From Kiritimatiellia bacterium (GTDB taxonomy: Bacteria > Verrucomicrobiota > Kiritimatiellia > JAAZAB01), in contig JAQUMN010000034.1 in NCBI GenBank assembly GCA_028718125.1, positions 1 to 40,814 of the forward strand: a DNA stretch of 40,814 bases, given 5' to 3'. Shown piece by piece: positions 1 through 7,905 of this stretch. The first letter of the stretch is position 1; each line of letters starts with the position of its first letter. Made by a program: the position numbers and the translations under genes. The notes under the pieces are model-generated. The model did no database searches. It was given only the letters and a program-made list of their open reading frames with translations, and was not told the origin of the DNA.

Positions 1-21
1 GATCGTGATACCTTTTTTCAT
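1..21 (-). CDS. 5' end of a gene leaving the window
   Basis: Seven codons on the minus strand (MKKGITI) run off the left edge. The start is supported by a good ribosome-binding site, TAAGGAGA at 35-28, six bases before the ATG at 21-19, and by an extended -10 promoter further upstream. Too little protein is visible to name a product. It lies downstream of dinB on the same strand but appears to have its own promoter. Confidence 0.6.
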
Positions 22-27
22 GGCTGG

Positions 28-83
28 TCTCCTTATGCGTTATGGCCCATCAAGGCCGTTTTACTTTGAGCGTGATTATATCA
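28..83 (-). promoter_or_regulatory. Extended -10 promoter and RBS for the gene at the left edge
   Basis: On the minus strand TGATATAAT (83-75) is a consensus extended -10 element (TGn plus TATAAT). No convincing -35 lies 16-18 bp upstream, as is common for extended -10 promoters. The RBS TAAGGAGA is at 35-28. The predicted leader is about 45 nt. Confidence 0.5.
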
Positions 84-141
84 CAGCTCGCAGCTAGGGA
101 GATCAGCCTTCTCATTTAACCTAATTCTTCCTTGGCTACCT

Positions 142-1446
142 TCACACCTTAACAAACAGCCGGGGGAAGGCGAGGCGCTGGCGGCGGGTTTCGCCGGGCA
201 GAAGCGCCGATTTGCGCGCCGGGCGCTCGTCCCGAGCGGTCTTGCGATGTTGGTCCAGGAACAGGCTGGGGCCCAGGCTCAGGGTATGCTTGCCAAACCG
301 TTCGTTGAGCGTGTCAACCGCCCGGGAAACGTTGGCCAGTTTGTCTATGCGCAACCGGTCTTCAAACAGGTCCGGCTGTTCCTGTTCGTCCGGCTCCAGT
401 TTGCCGAGCACCACGGTTGTCGTGCGATATTCCTTCCCATCCTGGAACAGGCGCTCGAACAGCGTCTTTACCAGCGGAACCGCCTCCTGGGTGGCGGCTG
501 TGAGGCGGCTTAAGGCCGCTTCCAGCCCGGTTTGGCTGAAATCCCGGTAGCGCAGGATCACCGTGATCAGGCGCGCCCGGAGCCGGTGGCGCCGGAGCTT
601 GATAAAGGCCGACTCCAGGTTGCGGATCAGCATGGCGTAGACAAACTCACGGTCAGCCGATGGGGCCGTGAAGGTTTTGCACTTGCTGATGGTGGCATAG
701 GTGGTTTTCTCCTCCGTGCATATCGGATAAACATACTCGCCGCGCAGTTCGTGCCACAGTTCGCCGCCGATTTTACCGAGCAGGCCCCGCGCCCAGGCCT
801 CGGGTTGGACCGTGAAATCGTAAGCCGTCTTCAGCCCGTGCCGGGTCAACAGGTGCACCGTGTTGGGGCCGAAGCCCCAGACTTTCTCCAGGGGATTGTG
901 TTGGAGGAAGAGGTGAATGTGCCGGCCGCGGATGGCGGTAAACCCGGCCGGCTTGCGAAACTTGGAGGCCAGCTTGGCCAGGCTCTTGGAGAGACTGATC
1001 CCGGCTGAGACAGTGATGTCGAGTTCCTTCCGGATATCGGCTTGAATCCGCCGGGCAATATCCGGGTAAGAGGCGTGGAACACCCGCCGCAGGCCGGAAA
1101 TATCGGCGAATCCCTCATCAATCGAGTATTCCTCCACACTTGGCGTGTAGCGGCGCATGATGGCGAACATTCGTTTGGAATACAGGCTGTAAGTCTCATA
1201 ATCGCTGGGCAGGACGATTAACTCCGGCTGCCGGCGTTGGGCCTCGAACAGGGGAACCCCGCGCTTGATGCCCAGTGCCTTGGCCTCGTAGCTGGCGCAG
1301 GCGATGATCCCGCGCTCCTGGCCCGTAACCACCGGCCGTCCCTTGAGTTCCGGATGGACCGCCTGCTCCACCGAGGCGAAAAAGGCGTCGCCATCCACAT
1401 GCAGGATGGCCCGCGGGAATGATTCCAGCATGAAAGGGGTGTTCAT
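142..1446 (-). CDS. dinB: Y-family DNA polymerase (Pol IV / DinB-like)
   Basis: Error-prone translesion polymerase of the Y family. Visible motifs are HVDGDAFFASVEQ near residue 16, with the first catalytic Asp, and YSIDEGFADISG, the second catalytic Asp-Glu pair, followed by the helix-hairpin-helix thumb and a little-finger domain. With the ATG at 1446 the protein is about 434 residues, slightly long for DinB. The frame stays open to a TTG at 1542 overlapping the lexA stop, and another ATG lies at 1431. I prefer 1446 because the stretch upstream is a heptamer repeat rather than conserved protein. No good Shine-Dalgarno is visible, so translation may be coupled to lexA. It is second in a lexA-dinB operon, so SOS induction through the lexA operator is expected. 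UmuC-type function cannot be excluded. Confidence 0.93.
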   Translation of the reverse strand: MNTPFMLESFPRAILHVDGDAFFASVEQAVHPELKGRPVVTGQERGIIACASYEAKALGIKRGVPLFEAQRRQPELIVLPSDYETYSLYSKRMFAIMRRYTPSVEEYSIDEGFADISGLRRVFHASYPDIARRIQADIRKELDITVSAGISLSKSLAKLASKFRKPAGFTAIRGRHIHLFLQHNPLEKVWGFGPNTVHLLTRHGLKTAYDFTVQPEAWARGLLGKIGGELWHELRGEYVYPICTEEKTTYATISKCKTFTAPSADREFVYAMLIRNLESAFIKLRRHRLRARLITVILRYRDFSQTGLEAALSRLTAATQEAVPLVKTLFERLFQDGKEYRTTTVVLGKLEPDEQEQPDLFEDRLRIDKLANVSRAVDTLNERFGKHTLSLGPSLFLDQHRKTARDERPARKSALLPGETRRQRLAFPRLFVKV

Positions 1447-1453
1447 ATAGGAC

Positions 1454-1485
1454 AGGCTATAGACTGTAGGAAGACCATAGGCTGA
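1454..1485. repeat. Degenerate heptamer repeat between lexA and dinB
   Basis: Units AGGCTAT (1454-1460), AGACTGT (1461-1467) and a detached AGGCTGA (1479-1485). Two of these units, AGGCTAT-like and AGACTGT, recur in the same order in front of rsmA at 11880-11907. The repeat sits immediately upstream of the preferred dinB start. Confidence 0.5.
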
Positions 1486-1538
1486 CGTGCGCCGATCAAA
1501 ACTTACCGACCACGGTCCGCAGCCCACGGTCTTCCAAT

Positions 1539-2120
1539 TCAATATTTTCGGATTACGGCGCGGACGATGCCGCCGATTGTCAGGGAGCGCTTGGGGTGGA
1601 TGGCCTTATACTTGGCGTTGGCCGGCACCAGGCGCACGCCTTGGTTGTCCTGCTCGAAATACTTGATGGTCCATTCGTCATCCACCTGAGCCACGACGAT
1701 GTCATGTGGCTGGGGGGTAACCCCTTTTTCTACAAGGATAATGTCCCCAGGGTGAATGCCGGCATCCACCATGGAATCGCCGGAAACCGTGAGCATGTAA
1801 GTGGCCTCCGGCCGCCGGACGAGGAATTCCTCCAGGTTGATTGTGTCGACCAACTCCTCCTCGGCGGGGGAGGGAAACCCGGCCTGTACCGCGCCGAGCA
1901 GTTTAACCATACCGGTGATCCGGGTAGTCAGCGCGAGTTTGCCCCGGTTTTTGCGGATATAGCCGGCCTGCTGGAGCCTGGCGAGCAGACCATGCACGGC
2001 GTTCTTGGAACGGTAGCCAAAGAGTGTCAGCATTTCGGTATAACTGGGTGCACGGCCTTCCAATCGGAAAAACTGCCTCAGGAGCGCTGTTTTCTGTTGC
2101 AGGTTAATGGCTTTGGACAT
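1539..2120 (-). CDS. lexA: LexA SOS repressor
   Basis: Transcriptional repressor of the SOS regulon, 193 aa. The N-terminal winged helix (about residues 1-65) is followed by the S24 self-cleaving domain. The cleavage site is Ala80-Gly81 in GAVQAG. The Ser-Lys dyad is Ser116 (in TVSGDSM) and Lys153 (in EWTIKYF). The start at 2120 is set by the RBS GAGGAGG a few bases upstream. The longer open frame to 2180 would place the start inside the promoter. A palindromic operator covers the promoter, so autoregulation is expected. It heads an operon with dinB. A UmuD-like role is less likely because the DNA-binding domain is complete. Confidence 0.95.
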   Translation of the reverse strand: MSKAINLQQKTALLRQFFRLEGRAPSYTEMLTLFGYRSKNAVHGLLARLQQAGYIRKNRGKLALTTRITGMVKLLGAVQAGFPSPAEEELVDTINLEEFLVRRPEATYMLTVSGDSMVDAGIHPGDIILVEKGVTPQPHDIVVAQVDDEWTIKYFEQDNQGVRLVPANAKYKAIHPKRSLTIGGIVRAVIRKY

Positions 2121-2151
2121 AAGGTCCTCCTCTTTTTGTTCTTTTTCGGCA

Positions 2152-2180
2152 ATTATAACTGAACGAACGTTCAGTTTCAA
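2152..2180 (-). promoter_or_regulatory. lexA promoter with embedded LexA operator (SOS box)
   Basis: On the minus strand TTGAAA (2180-2175), a 17-bp spacer and TATAAT (2157-2152) form a near-consensus sigma70 promoter. The palindrome AACTGAACGAACGTTCAGTT (2157-2176, two 9-bp arms around AA) fills the spacer and touches both boxes. Its core GAAC-N4-GTTC matches the Gram-positive (DinR) type of LexA box, not the enterobacterial CTGT-N8-ACAG box. LexA bound here would occlude polymerase. Confidence 0.85.
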
Positions 2181-2220
2181 TGGGAAAATTATTATTTTTT
2201 GGGAACCTCGAATATTGAGA

Positions 2221-2248
2221 TTGACTTTTAGGCTGCAGCCATTAGAAT
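2221..2248 (+). promoter_or_regulatory. Putative sigma70 promoter of ispD
   Basis: TTGACT (2221-2226), a 16-bp spacer and TAGAAT (2243-2248), giving a leader of about 48 nt before the ispD ATG. It is divergent from the lexA promoter. Confidence 0.5.
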
Positions 2249-2302
2249 TACTGATTTAGAGGGGTGATAAGATTTACTGAGCAGTATTGTTTTCAATACA
2301 TT

Positions 2303-2980
2303 ATGAACAGTGGAATTATTGTCGCGGGCGGAAAAGGTGAGCGAATGGGGCCGGATGTGGACAAGGCCTTCCTGAGCTTGGGAGCCAAGCCCGTGCTGAT
2401 ATATTCTCTGCTGGCCTTTGAAAAATGCCCTGATGTGGATGAGGTGGTCCTGGTGGTCCGGAAAGAGCGCGTGGAAGCCGCCCGCTGCGCCGTGCAAATG
2501 TTCGGATGCAAGAAGGTGGTTAAAATCGTTGCCGGCGGCAATCATCGCCAGCAGTCCGTGGCCAACGGCCTGGACGAAATCAACGAAGAGGCCGAGGTGG
2601 TTGCCGTGCACGATGGCGCCCGCCCCTGCGTGACGCCCGACTTGATCTCCGAAACCATCAAGTCGGCCTGTCAATATGGCTCCGGCGTGGCCGCTGTCAA
2701 GATCACGGACACCGTCAAGGAAGTCGAGAAGGGCATGATCATTTCCCAAACCATTGACCGCACCAAGCTATGGCGCGTGCAAACCCCCCAGGCGTTCAAA
2801 GTTGCCCTGCTACGCAAAGCCTTTGAGATGGTGGCAAAAAAGAAAATTAAGGTCACAGATGAGGCCGCGTCCGTCGAACTGATCTGCGACAATGTTAGGT
2901 TGGTACAATCCAGTTCGTCTAATATCAAGATTACATCGCCCGATGACCTGATGCTGGCGGCGGCGTTGATGCGCCTTTAG
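2303..2980 (+). CDS. ispD: 2-C-methyl-D-erythritol 4-phosphate cytidylyltransferase
   Basis: Third step of the MEP isoprenoid pathway: couples CTP with MEP to give CDP-ME. 225 aa, typical for the family. The N-terminal nucleotide-binding signature is GIIVAGGKGERMG. VAVHDGARPCV, WRVQTPQAF and VTDEAASVE are the usual active-site and C-terminal blocks. The ATG at 2303 places the signature at residue 4, as in homologues. A GTG at 2264 keeps the frame open but adds non-conserved residues. The RBS is weak. It shares the pathway with dxs at 30460 but lies far from it. Confidence 0.95.
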   Translation: MNSGIIVAGGKGERMGPDVDKAFLSLGAKPVLIYSLLAFEKCPDVDEVVLVVRKERVEAARCAVQMFGCKKVVKIVAGGNHRQQSVANGLDEINEEAEVVAVHDGARPCVTPDLISETIKSACQYGSGVAAVKITDTVKEVEKGMIISQTIDRTKLWRVQTPQAFKVALLRKAFEMVAKKKIKVTDEAASVELICDNVRLVQSSSSNIKITSPDDLMLAAALMRL

Positions 2981-3133
2981 GCGCTGGGTTTTTCCCGTCA
3001 TGTGGAATCTCCGCGGCGCTGCTCATTACAAGTTGGCTACGCAGTCAGGCCTGGCCGCCCGTAATGCTGCGCATAGCGCTGCAGGCAGGTCATTTCGGCG
3101 TAAAGAATCGCCGGTTAGGGAAAAGACGTCATC

Positions 3134-3865
3134 ATGAGTGGCTCGATATACGCGATACTTAGCGATATCCATGGCAATTTGGAAAGCTTGACCGCGGTAC
3201 TCAAGGATGCCGCCGGGCAGAACGTCACTCACTATGTCTGTCTGGGCGACATGGTCGGCTACAATGCCAACCCGACCGAATGTCTGGAACTGGTCCGCGA
3301 ACTTGGCTGTGTCACGGTTAGAGGCAACCACGATCATTATTGTTCTTTCGACGATGACCTGACTGGTTTCCATCCCCTGGCGGCGGACGCTGTGGACTGG
3401 ACCCGCCGCCAACTTTCGGCGGAACAGCAGAAGTTCCTGGCCGATCTCCCCATGATCCAACGAGTTGAAAATTTTACGATTGTGCACAGCACGCTCGACA
3501 TGCCGGAAATGTGGGGCTACGTATTTGAAAGCCTGGAGGCGGAAGCCAGTTTTAATTACCAGATGACGACTGTCTGTTTCTATGGCCATACGCATGTGCC
3601 GCTGGCCTTTGAAAAAGCCGCCGAAGTCACAGGCGGCATTTATGAACGCTTGAAAATCAGTCTGGAAGAGAAATATCTGGTCAACGTCGGCAGCATCGGG
3701 CAGCCGCGCGACGGCGATGCGCGTGCCTCTTACGCGATATACGACCTGGAGCAGAAGGAAATCCGGCTGCGGCGCGTGCCCTATGATATCGCTACTGCCC
3801 AGGCAAAGATCAGAAAAGCGGGCCTGCCCGAACGGCTGGCTGCGCGCCTGGCGATTGGAAGATGA
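3134..3865 (+). CDS. Calcineurin-like metallophosphoesterase
   Basis: Two-metal phosphoesterase, 243 aa, cytoplasmic (no signal peptide). The motifs appear in order: SDIHGN with D11 and H13, CLGDMVGYN, VRGNHDHY, VHSTL and YGHTHVP near residue 158. The family includes YfcE-like phosphodiesterases and diadenosine tetraphosphatase relatives; the substrate cannot be told from sequence. The 150-bp gap before it is GC-rich and unremarkable, with no strong RBS. An octamer inverted repeat follows the stop codon. Confidence 0.88.
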   Translation: MSGSIYAILSDIHGNLESLTAVLKDAAGQNVTHYVCLGDMVGYNANPTECLELVRELGCVTVRGNHDHYCSFDDDLTGFHPLAADAVDWTRRQLSAEQQKFLADLPMIQRVENFTIVHSTLDMPEMWGYVFESLEAEASFNYQMTTVCFYGHTHVPLAFEKAAEVTGGIYERLKISLEEKYLVNVGSIGQPRDGDARASYAIYDLEQKEIRLRRVPYDIATAQAKIRKAGLPERLAARLAIGR

Positions 3866-3874
3866 GAAGAAATT

Positions 3875-3984
3875 AAGCGATTCAGTGATTGAGTGATTTA
3901 GCGATTGAAGAGAGTTAGTTCACTGAATTTCTTGATTTTGCTCTGTTGCTTAAATCACGGAGTCACTAAATCGCTCAATCACTG
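3875..3984. repeat. Octamer tandem repeats arranged as a long inverted repeat
   Basis: Left arm: AAGCGATT, CAGTGATT, GAGTGATT, TAGCGATT (3875-3906). Right arm: AATCACGG, AGTCACTA, AATCGCTC, AATCACTG (3953-3984), the reverse complement pattern of the left arm. Each arm is four in-phase 8-bp units. A transcript would fold into a 32-bp imperfect hairpin between the phosphoesterase and the ferredoxin. It could act as a terminator-like barrier but has no clear U-tract. Confidence 0.8.
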
Positions 3985-4026
3985 AATTGTTGTAGATCAT
4001 TCAATAACAGAAAAGGAGAGACTACC

Positions 4027-4197
4027 ATGGCCTATGCGATCTCAGACAAGTGTGTTGCCTGCGGCAAATGCAAGGAAGTTTGTCCGGTGGAAGCGATTGC
4101 CAAGGGAGAGAAGAAATATTCCATCGATGCAGATACCTGCGTGAGTTGCGGGCAATGCGTGGATGAGTGCCTTTCGGACGCCATCGCGGAAGTCTGA
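4027..4197 (+). CDS. Small 2[4Fe-4S] ferredoxin
   Basis: A 56-residue electron carrier. Two cysteine clusters are visible: CVACGKCKEVCP near residue 9 and CVSCGQCVDECL near residue 38, the layout of clostridial-type bacterial ferredoxins. In the second cluster the usual Pro after the last Cys is Leu. A strong RBS (AAGGAGAG, 4013-4020) precedes the ATG at 4027. It ends five bases before lysS and probably shares its transcript, though no functional link is evident. The partner oxidoreductase is not in the window. Confidence 0.93.
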   Translation: MAYAISDKCVACGKCKEVCPVEAIAKGEKKYSIDADTCVSCGQCVDECLSDAIAEV

Positions 4198-4202
4198 CCC
4201 TC

Positions 4203-5693
4203 ATGACGGAATCCCCTGCACAGCCTGCGGCGAGCCCTTGTCCGGACGCCGGTGGTGGTGAACAACGGTTGCTCAAGCTCCAGCGCTTGGCGGCAGCCGG
4301 GTTTGCGCCGTTCGGCCAGGCCTTTCCCGATACCCGCTTGCTGACGGACCTGCGCGCCGGTTTTCAGGAAGGCTTGGGCGTGCGCACGGCCGGCCGGCTG
4401 ATGACCATCCGCGACATGGGTAAAAGTATTTTTGCCGATTTACGCGACGGGAGCGATCGCTTGCAGCTCTATGCCGGCAAATCCCAGACCGCCGAGTTCG
4501 ACACTTTCAAGCACCTGCTCGATGCAGGTGATCTGATCGGCGTGGAAGGCGAACTGTTTACCACCCGCATGGGCGAGCCGACGATCCGCATCCTGAAATG
4601 GACGCTGCTGGCCAAGGCCCTGCGCCCGTTGCCGGAAAAATGGCATGGGCTTAAGGACGTTGAAATCCGCTATCGCCAGCGTTACCTCGACCTGGTCGCC
4701 AATCCCGATGTGCGCCGGCTATTTGACCAGCGTTCGCAGGCCCTGCGCGAAATCCGCGAGTTCCTGTGGGCCAAAGGCTTCCGCGAAGTGGAAACGCCGA
4801 TGATGCAGCCGCAGGCCGGCGGCGCGGCGGCCCGGCCGTTCAAGACCCGTTACACGGCCCTGAACGCGGACATGTTCCTGCGCATCGCGCCGGAACTGTA
4901 TCTGAAACGCCTGCTGGTGGGCGGGTTCGACAAGCTGTTCGAACTTAATCGCAATTTCCGCAACGAGGGTCTCTCCAAAACGCATAACCCCGAGTTTACC
5001 ATGCTGGAGCTTTACCAGGCGTGGTCGGACCGCAAGGGTATGCAGGCCCTCGTGCAGGAAATGATCGTCAGCGTGGCGCAAAAGGTGGTTGGCTCCCTGC
5101 AGGTAGGCCGGGATGAAAACCGGATTGACCTTGCCCTGCCATGGCGCGAAGTCACCTATCGCGACCTGATCCTGGAAAAAGCCGGCTCCGATTGGTATGA
5201 TCTTGCGCCGGACGCGGCCAGGGCGCACGCGACCAGCCTGGGCCTGGCAATTGACCCGACTTGGTCCATGTCCCAGATTACGCACGAGATTTATGAAAAA
5301 CTTATCGAGCGCACGCTTAAGAATCCGACTTTTGTTACGCGCCTGCCGCGGGAGCTTGTGCCCTTGGCCAAAGCCTGCGCGGACGATGATAGCGTCGTGG
5401 ATGTGTTTGAGCTGGTCATCGGCGGCAAGGAAATTGCCCCCGGCTATTCGGAATTGAACGATCCCGTCGAACAGCGTAAACGGCTGGAAGCGCAATCGGG
5501 TGCCGAGGCCCAGAAGGTGGACGAGGAATTTCTGTTGGCTCTCGAACATGGCATGCCGCCGGCCGGCGGCATGGGCATCGGGATCGACCGCCTGGTGATG
5601 ATCCTGACCGGTGCGGAAACCATCCGCGACGTCATCCTCTTCCCACAGTTGAAGCCGAAGACGACGGAAGAAGCACAAAAGGTGATTCGATAG
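4203..5693 (+). CDS. lysS: Lysyl-tRNA synthetase, class II
   Basis: Charges tRNA-Lys. 496 aa, normal for class II LysRS. It has an N-terminal OB-fold anticodon-binding domain (about residues 45-150) and then the class II catalytic core. Motif 1 lies around REFLWAKGFREVETP, motif 2 is FRNEGLSKTHNPEFTMLE, and motif 3 is GMGIGIDRLVMIL followed by RDVILFPQLKP. The ATG at 4203 follows the ferredoxin stop by five bases, so translational coupling is likely. A short non-conserved Pro/Ala-rich leader precedes the core. Confidence 0.97.
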   Translation: MTESPAQPAASPCPDAGGGEQRLLKLQRLAAAGFAPFGQAFPDTRLLTDLRAGFQEGLGVRTAGRLMTIRDMGKSIFADLRDGSDRLQLYAGKSQTAEFDTFKHLLDAGDLIGVEGELFTTRMGEPTIRILKWTLLAKALRPLPEKWHGLKDVEIRYRQRYLDLVANPDVRRLFDQRSQALREIREFLWAKGFREVETPMMQPQAGGAAARPFKTRYTALNADMFLRIAPELYLKRLLVGGFDKLFELNRNFRNEGLSKTHNPEFTMLELYQAWSDRKGMQALVQEMIVSVAQKVVGSLQVGRDENRIDLALPWREVTYRDLILEKAGSDWYDLAPDAARAHATSLGLAIDPTWSMSQITHEIYEKLIERTLKNPTFVTRLPRELVPLAKACADDDSVVDVFELVIGGKEIAPGYSELNDPVEQRKRLEAQSGAEAQKVDEEFLLALEHGMPPAGGMGIGIDRLVMILTGAETIRDVILFPQLKPKTTEEAQKVIR

Positions 5694-5745
5694 ATAATTG
5701 GATTATTCGTGCATTTGTGCAATTAGCGTGATGAATCATAGGCCT

Positions 5746-5772
5746 GTGAATTAACGAATCATCGAATCAACG
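5746..5772. repeat. Octamer repeat upstream of lolC/E
   Basis: GTGAATT is followed by AACGAATC and ATCGAATC and then AACG. The region just 5' (about 5708-5740) holds further related words. It resembles the octamer arrays at 3875-3984 in unit length and AT-rich wording, and fills the lysS-lolC gap. Confidence 0.4.
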
Positions 5773-5789
5773 TTGCTGGTTGCTATCCC

Positions 5790-7025
5790 ATGCTTCCCTT
5801 CTCACTATTCATGGCGCTTAAGTACATGAAGCCCAAGCGGACGTGGCTTTCGGTGATTTCCATTATCTCGGTCATCGGCGTCATGCTGGGCGTGGCCGTA
5901 CTGGTGATAGTGCTCTCCGTCATGAGCGGGTTCGACGACATGTGGCGCGACAAAATCCTGGGATTTGACGCGCACGTGACCATCACGCTGTCGGGGCTTA
6001 TTGACGACGAGGATCGCCTGGCCGAGGCGGTCAGCGCCATCCCGGGCGTGGTGGGGGTGGCGCCTTATGTCCAGGGCCTGGTCTTTGTCCAGCATGGCGG
6101 TATCGTGCATACCCCGGTCATGCGCGGTATTGATATCGAGCGCGAAAAGCAAGTCAGCCAGTTGCCCCGGCACATGGTGGCCGGCCGGTTTGAGATGGGT
6201 GATGACGAAGTTATCATTGGCCGTGAGCTTGCCCGGCGCCTGAACGTCACCGTGGGCGACAAACTGCTTGTCTATTCGCCGCAGAGTTTCATCGCCGGCA
6301 AGGACGAAATCAGCCTGCCGGTGGAAATGAACGTGGCCGGTATTTTCGAGATCGGCATGTGGGAGTATGATGTCGGGTTCATCCTGATGCCCCTGGAAGT
6401 GGCCCAGGAATTCTATGGTCTCAACAACAGCATTCATGCCCTGCGGGTCATGACGGCCGATCCATTTAAGGCTCATGCCGTGGCCTTGCGAATTGCCGGC
6501 CGCCTGCAAGGAGATTACCCGAACCTGCGCGCCCAGACCTGGATGGACCTGAACCGCCAGCTTTTCGACGCCTTGCGAGTTGAAAAAAACATGATGTTTT
6601 TTCTGTTGATTTTTATTGTCCTGGTGGCGGCCTTCGGAATTACCAACACGCTTATCATTGTCGTTGTCCAGAAAACCAAGGAAATCGGGCTGCTCAAGGC
6701 CCTGGGCTTTTCTTCCGGCAGCATCATGCGGATTTTCTTCTGGCAGGGATGGATCCAGGGATTTTTCGGCACCGTGCTGGGAATCGCTTTCGGGCTTGTG
6801 ACGCTTCATTATCGCAACGATCTCATGCGCGGCATGGCGGCGGTCTGCCGCATGGAAATTTTTCCCAAGGAGTTATATCACCTGAGCGAAATCCCGTCCC
6901 ATACGGCGGCGGGCGACATTGCGCTGATCGCGATCCTGTCGCTGGTCATTTGCACTCTGGCCGGCCTGTTGCCGGCCTGGCGTACCGCGCGGTTGGATCC
7001 GGCCCAGGCTTTGCGCTATGAATAA
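5790..7025 (+). CDS. LolC/LolE-type lipoprotein-releasing ABC permease
   Basis: Inner-membrane permease that with LolD extracts lipoproteins bound for the outer membrane. 411 aa, standard length. The first transmembrane helix follows MKPKRTWLSVISIISVIGV. A large periplasmic MacB-like domain covers about residues 50-260. Three more helices follow (AFGITNTLIIVVV, the GFFGTVLG region, ALIAILSLVICT). EIGLLKALGFSS is the conserved cytoplasmic loop. Only one permease is present, so a homodimer or a single LolC/E hybrid is likely. It overlaps lolD by eight bases. It implies an outer membrane. Confidence 0.93.
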   Translation: MLPFSLFMALKYMKPKRTWLSVISIISVIGVMLGVAVLVIVLSVMSGFDDMWRDKILGFDAHVTITLSGLIDDEDRLAEAVSAIPGVVGVAPYVQGLVFVQHGGIVHTPVMRGIDIEREKQVSQLPRHMVAGRFEMGDDEVIIGRELARRLNVTVGDKLLVYSPQSFIAGKDEISLPVEMNVAGIFEIGMWEYDVGFILMPLEVAQEFYGLNNSIHALRVMTADPFKAHAVALRIAGRLQGDYPNLRAQTWMDLNRQLFDALRVEKNMMFFLLIFIVLVAAFGITNTLIIVVVQKTKEIGLLKALGFSSGSIMRIFFWQGWIQGFFGTVLGIAFGLVTLHYRNDLMRGMAAVCRMEIFPKELYHLSEIPSHTAAGDIALIAILSLVICTLAGLLPAWRTARLDPAQALRYE

Positions 7026-7713
7026 TCCGACATCATCCATCCTGCAGGTTGAACGCCTGAGCAAGACCTATATGCTTGGCCGCGCCACCATTCCCGTCCT
7101 GCGGGATGTGTCCCTGGCCGTGAATACGGGCGAGATTATTTCGATTATCGGCGCCAGCGGCTCGGGGAAAAGCACCCTCCTGCATATCATGGGCGCGCTC
7201 GATCAGCCCAGCGGCGGCATGGTGCGGTTCCAGGGGCGCGACTTGTATGCGCTCTCCGCCGCCCAGCGCACCGTTGTGCGGGGCCGGCACATCGGGTTTG
7301 TGTTCCAGTTTTATCATCTCCTGCCGGAACTCGACGTGCTGGATAACGTCATGTTGCCCGCGTTGAGTTCGGCGGGGAATGGCGCCCCCGCTGTCATGCG
7401 TGCGCGGGCGCAGTCCTTGCTGGAGTCCGTCGGCCTGGCCGACCGCGCGAATCACCTGCCGATGGAACTTTCCGGCGGGGAACAGCAGCGCGCGGCCCTG
7501 GCGCGGGCGCTGATGAACCAGCCCGATTTGATTTTGGCCGATGAGCCCACCGGCAACCTGGATTCCGTCACGGGCGGGCAGGTGCTGGATTTTCTGTTCG
7601 CGCTCACCCGCGGCGAGGGGCGGACGCTCATCCTGGTGACCCACAATATCGCCGTCGCCCGCTTGTGCGACCGCGTCCTGGAACTCAAGGATGGGCGCCT
7701 GCAAGGCGCGTAG
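7018..7713 (+). CDS. lolD: LolD-type ABC transporter ATP-binding protein
   Basis: ATPase of the lipoprotein-releasing complex, 231 aa. Walker A is GASGSGKST near residue 43, the Q-loop is FVFQFYHLLPELD, the signature is LSGGEQQR, Walker B is LILADEPTGNLD, and the H-loop is VTHN. Its ATG lies within the last codons of the permease gene (eight-base overlap), so both are co-translated and the pairing is clear. Related MacB or FtsE ATPases are less likely given the partner. Confidence 0.94.
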   Translation: MNNPTSSILQVERLSKTYMLGRATIPVLRDVSLAVNTGEIISIIGASGSGKSTLLHIMGALDQPSGGMVRFQGRDLYALSAAQRTVVRGRHIGFVFQFYHLLPELDVLDNVMLPALSSAGNGAPAVMRARAQSLLESVGLADRANHLPMELSGGEQQRAALARALMNQPDLILADEPTGNLDSVTGGQVLDFLFALTRGEGRTLILVTHNIAVARLCDRVLELKDGRLQGA

Positions 7714-7767
7714 GGCGCAATCATTGACAAGCTGGGCAAGGTTCTGTTGGCGGGGGCATGATGCGCC

Positions 7768-7797
7768 ATCGCGCCCGGCCCGCAGGCCCGGCGCGAT
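7768..7797. terminator. Strong GC hairpin after lolD
   Basis: ATCGCGCC-C-GGCC, loop CGCA, GGCC-C-GGCGCGAT: a 12-pair stem with one C:C mismatch, 55 bp past the lolD stop. No T-run follows, so it is not a classic intrinsic terminator. It may protect the 3' end or act with Rho. Confidence 0.45.
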
Positions 7798-7821
7798 ACC
7801 TACCCATGATGGACGTCATGC

Positions 7822-7849
7822 TTGACCCGGTGGCTACACGGTATATGAT
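7822..7849 (+). promoter_or_regulatory. Putative sigma70 promoter of pdxJ
   Basis: TTGACC (7822-7827), 16-bp spacer, TATGAT (7844-7849), about 57 bp upstream of the pdxJ ATG. Confidence 0.5.
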
Positions 7850-7905
7850 TGCCATAAAGAACGATATCTGCTCGGAATGAAACATCATAAGATGAGCACC
7901 CATCC

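Noticed and set aside
2264..2302. GTG start for ispD
   Set aside because: It would add 13 non-conserved residues, and the purine-rich stretch directly abuts the GTG with no room for an RBS.
4719..5678. Long antisense ORFs opposite lysS, lolC, rarA and others
   Set aside because: Shadows of GC-rich codon bias; the opposite frames carry full family motifs.
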